Positions 57,019 through 64,000 of a stretch of DNA of 64,000 nt are shown in pieces. Source of the stretch: Ornithodoros turicata. Lineage: Eukaryota > Arthropoda > Arachnida > Ixodida > Argasidae. Under the pieces are notes generated by a model that did not search any database, was not told where the DNA came from, and saw only the letters and a program-made list of their open reading frames with translations. The first letter of the stretch is position 1. The number at the start of each line of letters is the position of its first letter. The stretch spans positions 139,564,376-139,628,375 of the forward strand of contig NC_088201.1 in assembly GCF_037126465.1 (NCBI RefSeq), written 5' to 3'. A program made the position numbers and the translations under genes.

Positions 57019-57567
57019 CTGAGGGAAGAAAGAATGCCAGGTTAAATCCCACTATCAATGTCATCCACTCAAGCTTACCATATTTGCAGCTTCCGTAGGG
57101 GTACGAGTCGACATCATTGTAGAGGTATCGTTTGTCTTCGTATGCCATCAGACGTCTTTTCACATTTCTGTTGGTGTACATGCACTGTTTCTTTCCCACT
57201 ATTGACGCCTCTTCATGCGATACGCTAGTGTGCTTGAATAGGGTATCATGGTACGTATCATGGCAGAGGTGTTTGCGCACAATGTTTTTTTGGACCCCTT
57301 TAGCTCTTGCAATTTGTTTTCCCCCGCCTAATTTGATGGAATACATTTTGGCAGAGGATCAGAGAATTCGTGTCAAAGTAGCAGGAAATCACCGGACAAG
57401 TGAGCTTGCTCAGCAGGGCTTCGTTGCAGAACGAGTACATGGTTAATTTACTCAGTTTTAAAATCGCAAAGCCAATCTGCTTGGGGAAATTGCATTGCAC
57501 TTTTCTTTTGCACATTTCGTACATGACGCAATTGGCTACTCGAATATCCGTCATGTTATCCTTGATG

Positions 57568-57607
57568 TCAAATAATGCGGTTATTTTCCAAAGACCGCAT
57601 TATTTGA
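57568..57607. repeat. 14-bp perfect inverted repeat, 12-nt loop
   Basis: TCAAATAATGCGGT ... ACCGCATTATTTGA, exactly where the polymerase frame breaks after NNAVFGK and residues are lost before the next segment. Confidence 0.9.
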
Positions 57608-57737
57608 GATTTTATAGAAATTTTTCTCGAACGTTGTGCTCGAGGCAACGCGTCCCGCAACATAGTCCTTGATGTAGGGACGCTGGAATGGTGCCTGACG
57701 AAATTTTAGAATTTTGTGAATTTTTGTCACCCTCATG

Positions 57738-58243
57738 CCGGGTCCAGATAAAGCAGCCCCACATTTTTGCATGTATGGCGTTCCCTGCTTACCGTATGAA
57801 CTTCCGGTGGCGTAGGATGACGCATTTATCCTGTACAAACGCACAAAAAATCGGAGTAACCCAACTCCAGTCAACAAAAAGTTATCCACGCAAACGTTGC
57901 TCTCCGTGCATCCCGATTTTCCTATACAGAAGTCAATATGGCGGTCACGGCACAGTGGCGTCTAGCTACCGCTAGGCGTACCAAATCTCGTTTTGTTTCT
58001 GTGTAGGTGGTACACCCAGCAGTAGGGCAATGCAGCTGTGCTATACTGCAATGTTCCATGTGAAATACACGGAGCGAAGTTCACGTTGTGAAGGATTTTA
58101 TTGCGCAGAGTTTGGTTACCACGATTTTTTTTCACGATTTCCACCGCATAAATGCACCGTCCTACGCCGCAGGAAGTTCGTACGGTATGCAGGGAACGAG
58201 CAATGTGCGAAAATGTGGAGCTACTTCATCTGCACCCACCCTG
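57738..58243. mobile_element. MITE inserted in the polymerase relic
   Basis: CACCCTG followed by TA at 58243-58245, with arms of over 100 bp. The plus-strand segment 57740-57850 and the inverse of 58130-58240 share AGATAAAGCAGCCCCACATT-like and CGTATGAACTTCC.G.GGCGTAGGA blocks. It separates LALY from GMRVTK of the polymerase. Confidence 0.8.
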
Positions 58244-59105
58244 TACAATAGAGTGCGAGGTGCGCGTAATGAACGACGTACTCGACCTTGTCCTTGCACG
58301 TGAGCAACAGCTTTTTGCTGTTAGTTGGCTGATACATTAATTCTTCGTGAAGCCCTCGCTGGAATGGGAAGAGCCATTCGTTTGGGACTTCCGCCTTCTC
58401 AGGAGCCAGGGGGAAGTACCGCGTTAGAGCATGGATAGATTTTGGATACTACAAGTCGGGCACGTACACGTACCCCACGTCCGAATCCGTGGGGTGATGC
58501 ATAAAATCCACGGAGCTAAAATCCTCGACCCACACGAAATCGCCGACGGGGAGGTCCTTTATCATACTGAACCTGTAAAGATTGTTGCAATCTATGTATG
58601 ATATGGTACACCTCCTCTCTATCGGGATCATAGCCACTACACAGGGGGTTGTTAGTCAGCAAATGACGCCTGCTCGCCTGACAGAGCCCGCCCCTAACAC
58701 CCTATTCGATGGTTCTGTACATGTCCTCGTCGATAATTAACTCCAATTTCGCCTGCATGTAATTTAGAGCGCATTGCCAAGAATAGGACGCAGGAGAAAC
58801 ACAATGAAGCAATTCAGATAAGCGCGCGTCGTAGCACAGGCGTCGGAAGTGCTGCATTATGTCAGCATGTAATAGAGCATCTGTTTTCAGGTACAATGCA
58901 TTATAATCCCTTAGATTCGAGTATCCAAAACGATCAAATACTTGCAGCGCATACTGGTAGTCTTCGTCGCTTATATCCTCCCCGGTGAGGTCGTTTCGGA
59001 AGGCGGATTTTGCCGGAAGAGCCAATTCATTGTACTCCGCGAAGGAATTAACGTGCGTGTACGGGAATACACCTTCACCTTTACGAAGCAGAATTTCGTA
59101 GTCGC

Positions 59106-61700
59106 TTCAGTTGTTAGCTGTTGTTCAGTTGTTAGTTTTTAACACAACGAGAGCGAGACTTTTTAGCGTTTCCTGTCAAAAAATACCACGCGCAGCAGAT
59201 GCTTATCCTTGCGTGAAGTCAGTGATGTTTGTGAGATCAGTGAAGTTTGCAGCCAATGATGACGGAGTGATATTTATTTTATTTGAGTCATTAGTGACTC
59301 ACCTATTTATTGAATGGTGGTGTGCGTATGAACATATGCAGACTGGTTTACTTCAAAAATTATAACAGCTGTTGTGTATAGCGAACGCTATTGTTCTTTT
59401 ACCCATTCCGCTCCGTAGTATTTCTTGCAAAATATTTGGATGCATGCAAATAAAAGTACAAAGAAATGAATACCCTTCTGTATTATAATTGCTGCACAAA
59501 AGCACGACGCCGTTTTTCTTCTTAGATGTGTAGACATGTATTCCTGAGTTGCTGTGCTGCTTTTTTGGTTTGCGGTATCGTATTCGGACAGAAGGCCTAT
59601 TGTTTCACATTCGCATATGTGTGTACCGCATGTTGACGATGGTTGGATAATTATTGACCTGAGGAATAATATGGCTATATGTGGTTCTGAATATACTTCC
59701 GGTTTTTGCTCGTTGTGGGCACAAAATATGTGTGTGTGTGTGCGTGCACGTTTGTGCAGCTGGGACCCCACTTGACAAGTAACTTCTTTGTCTTTGACTT
59801 TTAATAATATTGTCGATATTGCTGTATACTATGTCGACTGCGTGAAATATTGGTTTAAAAAAAACTTGATCGCATTTTCAATAGAGTAGGGCGAGGTGCA
59901 CATGGTATATAGGCTTGCTCCAAGCAGCGTGCTTAATTCTTATCGAATCGCTCACGACCGTAGCGAGAATTCAGAAAGCAGAAGTGAATGGCTGTGTTCC
60001 TCAGTGTTTGTGTTTGCCACCCAAGCTTAATTTCAGAGAATATCGTATTATTCTGTTCAATAATTTTCTGATTGTAGAAAATGCGGTTTGTAATGCCTGA
60101 CGCTTTGCTATTCGAGCAAATGTGCGCGTGTAATTTCTTATTTTTCACAGCTGCTCGTTGTGTCTGTGTTTTGTGTGTGTGTGTGTGCGCGCGCGCGGGT
60201 GTGTGGAAAATGTTAGTGAGTGTTGTGTTTGTGCAGCTGTGACCCCACTTAACCAGTAAGTTCATTGTATATGCCTTTTCGTGTGACTCGAGTGATAAAT
60301 TAATGTAGTACTGCGTAAAATGTTGGTTTAAAAAATAAGGTTGTTGCATTTGTTTAGCAGTACCCTTCTTATATCAATTTTTACCTGCAAAAATAATTCA
60401 GCGTATATTGCATTATGCTTTCAGGGTAGAAGTGATTTTCCCTGTTCACTTAAAAGAATTTGTGTGCCATTGTTCTGTGCTTTCTTTACACAGGGGCAAT
60501 GCAAATGTGCTTGAGCATGTCACGCAAGGTTAGTTTTCCTGGAGAAATTTAAGAGAATATCGTATTACGCTGATCAATAATTTTGTGATAGTAGAGAATG
60601 TGTTTTGTCATGCTTCACACTTTGCTATTCCAGCAAAAGTGCCTGAAAATTTTCACTGCTCTTTGCTTCTTTCACTGCTTTTACACAGAAGAATTCCGCT
60701 TGGTACAGCTGAATAGCATTCTATCAGGAGAAGTGTGTTTGTTTTTGTTTGTTAGATGCTGTTGCTTGACAGTATTCACTTTGCTCGATGTTGAAGTAAG
60801 CTGTTTGCGATTATGGGTATTCGAGCGGAAATGCTGTGTCTGGGCGCGGAGCAGAAATTCCTATCACCCTCTGTGGTATTTTTTTTTCTTGGCGTGAGCC
60901 TGCTTCACTGCATGACAGGGCGCTGACGGTAGAAATGAGAAGAACTTGGAGCACTTGACTCCTAGTAAGCAACATTTTAATAGCAAAATCACAAAGAAAA
61001 TACCATTTTTGTTTTAGTCGTGAGAGCCTCCATTCAGTTATTGCGGCAATGGGTGCGTTGAGCTATACATTTCTTCAAGCAGAGCGCTTTGTTCATACTC
61101 AATAGCTCGGGAATTCTACTCGATCACTAGAAGTGAATGGGTGTGTTTGCCAGTTGGCCACCAGTTGTTAGTGTTGTTGTTTCTGCATTTGTCGTGCTTG
61201 GAGCTGTGTTCGAGCTTCGTTTCCCCTGTAAAAATTCAGAGTATGTATTATTTATGCTGTTCAATAATTTTATGCCAGCTGAAATGGGTGAGTTTGTCAG
61301 TTGACGGTAGTTTGGTAAGATGCGTTAATTGTTGAAGTCATAGCTATTTTGCTATTAGAGCCGAAATGCGGGTATCTGAGGGCTTAACGCTTAGTGTAGA
61401 AATTCTTGCCTCCACGAGATGAATCTGCATTTCACTGCAATTTGTTCACTTTAAGTAATATTACTGAAGCTCCATAACCACTGTGAACAAACAAAAAGGG
61501 GTGCTTTGTGTGCCTGCTCATGGAAGCAACTTGCAGATCGAAATGACATGTGATGAGAGCGAACTTTGAGCCCAGGTGCAACACTGGCTTAGGCGGAGGG
61601 AGCATTACATAAAGCCAAGGGCAAGCTGCGACCTTGAACATGCAGAGCAGGTTATTTTTAGGCTATGACGACTCCCATGCATGTTGGGGCATGCAGTGGG
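59106..61700. repeat. Long-period degenerate tandem repeat (about 0.5 kb), no gene
   Basis: GAGAATATCGTATTA..CTG.TCAATAATTTT recurs at about 60036 and 60553 and, more diverged, near 61235. GCAGCTG.GACCCCACTT..CCAGTAA recurs at 59756 and 60233; CTTTGCTATTC.AGCAAA at about 60105 and 60620. It lies between the two polymerase halves. A (GT)n(GC)n run is at 60172-60202. Confidence 0.65.
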
Positions 61701-61708
61701 GTCGCCGC

Positions 61709-61716
61709 TATATAAG
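61709..61716 (+). promoter_or_regulatory. TATA box with a possible short 5' exon and intron
   Basis: TATATAAG, then ATG at 61727 (MYREAAVFTSLRECAEFASK), a strong donor GTAAGT at 61782 and an acceptor CTTCTTTTTTCAG at 61844. The spliced frame stops soon after, so this may be a leader. It lies about 600 bp upstream of the N-terminal polymerase half, same strand. Confidence 0.35.
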
Positions 61717-62308
61717 TGGTGAGGATGTATAGAGAGGCAGCAGTCTTCACGTCGCTTCGAGAGTGTGCAGAGTTCGCTTCCAAAGTAAGTATTTTTCATT
61801 CCAGCTCCGTGGCGCATATTTTCGTAGTGCCTCTTCTTTTTTCAGTGCCTAAATCCGTGTTCTGCTTTTTTGTCCTCATGATATCGAGGATGATGAGCCA
61901 GTGGAAGATAATTCACCATCTTCTCGAGACAGTGCACCTGGTACATTGTGTGCTCACGTCGAACGATCATATCGTGGACATTTCCTTCCTGTCATTCTTT
62001 CAAACTGATAGTGCATTTCGAGGTACCGTCAAAGCGTTCGTCCTATTGGCATCTGTTCACGATCAGGGAGTAGAGGATCTGCGACAATATTTAATGAATC
62101 ACTTCCACAATATGATTGCTATTTTGCGAGCGCAATGAATACCAATTAGGTTTTGCATTTGTTTCGACGTTCTAATGATGAAAGAAAATCGATGGGATAT
62201 AACCGCACACATGGCTCATTTTATGGCGTTTGCTCGCGACGGTTGTCCACAGTGACGGAACTATCACAAATACTTTGATGGACGTGATTCCGGAGTCCAA
62301 CAGCCGCG

Positions 62309-63710
62309 TTGAAAATTAGCAACGCGAGGGTCGTCGGTTTGTATCCAGTGACGTCCAAATTCAAAGTCCAAGTTCAAATCTGTATTTCCACTGTGAAAAC
62401 TAAAAAAATCGGGTGCAATGGGGTACTTCCCACTAATTTGGCTAAACGCAGGAACGTGTTAACGAATATCCATTTACCAGCACGCAAGGAGGACGAATGT
62501 TTGAAATACAATATGCTCGCTCTCCTGTACCCACAGGAAAGGAATTCGCGGAAAAAATGTTAAAAATTATGCAGCAGATTACTGGTGACCAAGCCACTTC
62601 CCTGTTTCATTTTCTGATCTGGACGAATTCGAAGACAAAAACAAGATATCCTCTTCAGTTTACGAATACGTCGATCCGAGAGTGCACGTGTCGCGACCCC
62701 GCGAAACTCGAGTGTGAAAAGGAAATTCACATATTGGCTATAGATGAACATTTTTTGTAATCAAGTCCCTCGAACGATTACTGATGAGAGACAATAGGTA
62801 TTTCGTATGCGAACGTTGCACACGCTCTTTTAACGAGGAAAAGAGCATGGCGAAACATCGTCGCCTGTGCGCGGACGTGAACGAAATCTTATTGGAATTT
62901 TGCGAACCGGACAAAAATTTTGTAGAATTTAATAAAATACAGTACAAGCAGCAGTACAACTACGTCGTCGCGTAGGACACAGAGTGCGTACTCTCGCCAA
63001 GTGGTGTTGGCATGCAGCGTCACGTCACCTCTAGCTTCTGTGCCGTGCTCGTGCGCACTCACGACTCGAAGGTGATGCACATCAGGACACCCCACGGTGA
63101 AGATTCGGCGAACCAGTGTGTGAAAGCTTTGATGGAAATGCGGGACGAGATGATTGCCCTGAACGCCTGGCCCACCGCGATGGTGCTGAATGATGAGCAA
63201 CGGGTCGAGCACAGAGCTGCCACACACTGCACGTACTGTAAACGGGAGTTCGTGCAAGATCTACCCCGTGTCCGGCATCACGACCATTCCAAGCGATGTA
63301 CTGCCGGAGAGACTAATTACATCGCGACGCTGTGCAACCCCTGTAATGTGGCGTGGACGACGAGATAAATATTACTGATCATGGTGCACAATCTGGCCTA
63401 CGATTTGGCCGGACTGCGGCGGGAATTTCACCTTCTCGGGTGGAAGAAAGCTCCCTTCATCGTGGCCAGTTCCATGGAAAACATTTGATAGTTCGAAATT
63501 GGCACCTTCCTATTCACGGATACCATGCAGTACCTAAAACCGTCGCTGAGGGAGCTCGTGGAAACCGTAAAATCCATGGGCGGCACAGAGGCGTTCTAGT
63601 GCCCGAAGCAGGTATTTGGAGACGACTACGAAATTCTGCTTCGTAAAGGTGTATTCCCGTACAGCCACGTTAATTCTTTCTCGGTGTACGACGAATGGGC
63701 TCTTGGTAAA
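62309..63710 (+). pseudogene. Protein-primed family-B DNA polymerase, N-terminal half (endogenous viral/Polinton-like)
   Basis: Order of segments: KEDECLKYNMLALLYP (about 62487-62535), matching the family's 'CF.W.VLAALHP'; HILAIDEHFL and, one frame over, VIKSLERLL; a C2H2 finger RYFVCERCTRSFNEEKSM..H (about 62790-62870); YNYVVA, a stop, then DTECVL at the exonuclease I site; an endonuclease VII-like zinc site CTYCKREFVQDLPRVRHHDH ... CNPCN (about 63228-63350); VHNLAYDLAGLRREF (about 63385); and FGDDYEILLRKGVFPY to about 63680, where the reading ends. At least three frameshifts and two stops. Its last about 90 bp overlap in sequence, diverged, with the start of the minus-strand C-terminal half at 59105. 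Same family as that half, but not simply continuous with it. Confidence 0.88.
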
Positions 63711-64000
63711 TAAAGTAGTAAACCCATATATTTTCCCCGTTCGCTTACGTCATGCCACTCAGGGTCACGTGTCCTAGAAGTCTTGAAAAATAACGCGCGC
63801 TTGGTCCTTTCTTTTTTAGATCTACCAGACGTCCCAGGGACATAGAAAGTAAGACACTTTTCGAAGTCACATTGTGGACGTACAGGTAACGTCGCATACA
63901 CGTGGCGGACATGTGCGACGTGTGTCACCTTTGTGGGATGTACCTGAGATATTTCTGGTTTACTGGGTCCTTGTCACACGGGTAGTCTTAACCGCGCTTA
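63711..64000. other. Window end, no feature seen
   Basis: About 290 bp after the polymerase breakpoint; no polymerase residues and no TIR recognised. Confidence 0.4.

Larger units (their letters stand above)
56993..59105 (-). pseudogene. Protein-primed family-B DNA polymerase, C-terminal half (endogenous viral/Polinton-like)
   Basis: Minus-strand segments in N-to-C order. The linker LRKGEGVFPYTHVNSF is at about 59085, then LTGEDISDEDYQYALQVFD and LKTDALLHADIMQHF (59000-58850). The motif A region ISYIDCNNLYRFSM is at about 58610, and YPKSIHALTRYFPLAPEKAE at about 58440. After a 506-bp MITE come MRVTKIHKILKFRQAPF and NFYKISNNAVFGK (57730-57581). The motif C region CYFDTNSLIL is at about 57370 (usual DTDS; here DTNS). 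The C-terminal KGVQKNIVRKHLCHDTY ... KRYLYNDVDSYPYG runs 57300-57090. Stops and frameshifts lie at least at about 58450, at the MITE and at about 57570, so it is non-functional. The type is that of Polintons, adintoviruses and bidnaviruses (DNA_pol_B_2); which of these cannot be decided, since no capsid, integrase or TIRs are seen. Confidence 0.88.

Noticed and set aside
57132..57975. Plus-strand ORFs across the polymerase relic
   Set aside because: Shadows of the minus-strand polymerase and of the inserted MITE arms.
61716..62138. 140-codon ORF upstream of the N-terminal polymerase half
   Set aside because: It begins with a non-ATG codon and crosses a consensus intron; another frame (DIEDDEPVEDNSPSSRDS) looks equally protein-like, so neither is called.

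Overview
Eukaryotic, animal, AT-rich DNA with GT-AG introns, AATAAA signals and dense mobile elements. The gene content points to a hard tick (Ixodidae): a salivary-type lipocalin, an M12B (reprolysin-like) metalloprotease of the tick secreted type and small Cys-rich secreted peptides. The assignment is by family recognition only; no database search was possible. I see no prokaryotic operon, no CRISPR array and no rRNA or tRNA gene.

Layout. 1-750: 3' end of an RNase H-bearing LINE. 2184-32909 (+): a probable lipocalin gene of about 30 kb. Exons are proposed at 2282-2531 (frame-broken), 4075-4229, 12286-12434, 24630-24706 and 32770-32909; the last four join in phase. A hAT-like element sits on the first splice donor. 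The intron 4230-12285 holds a dead Ty3/gypsy, a mariner and a small secreted Cys-rich gene (9365-10102) with its own TATA box and poly(A) signal. The intron 12435-24629 holds a second dead gypsy (split by two TIR elements), a hAT MITE and a nearly intact Ty3/gypsy (19988-24340; 132-bp LTRs, 5-bp target duplication, one in-frame stop). The intron 24707-32769 holds a transposon-protein pseudogene, several MITEs and a Penelope-type terminal repeat carrying a hammerhead ribozyme.

33-44 kb is gene-poor: MITEs, fold-back elements, a 197-bp tandem array, a second copy of the transposon-protein pseudogene and a second LINE 3' end. 44778-55767 (+): the first four exons of an M12B metalloprotease gene; the exon that should carry the zinc-binding HExxH was not found.

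55.8-64 kb: an endogenous protein-primed family-B DNA polymerase (Polinton/adintovirus/bidnavirus type) in two decayed halves. The C-terminal half is on the minus strand (59105 to about 57000) with a MITE inside it. The N-terminal half is on the plus strand (62309-63710). A minus-strand Cys-rich ORF with a signal peptide (57015-56686) follows the polymerase C-terminus directly, across a possible 60-nt intron.

The genes do not form a pathway. The secreted lipocalin, metalloprotease and small peptides fit a salivary-secretion theme; the remainder is a layered record of element insertion.
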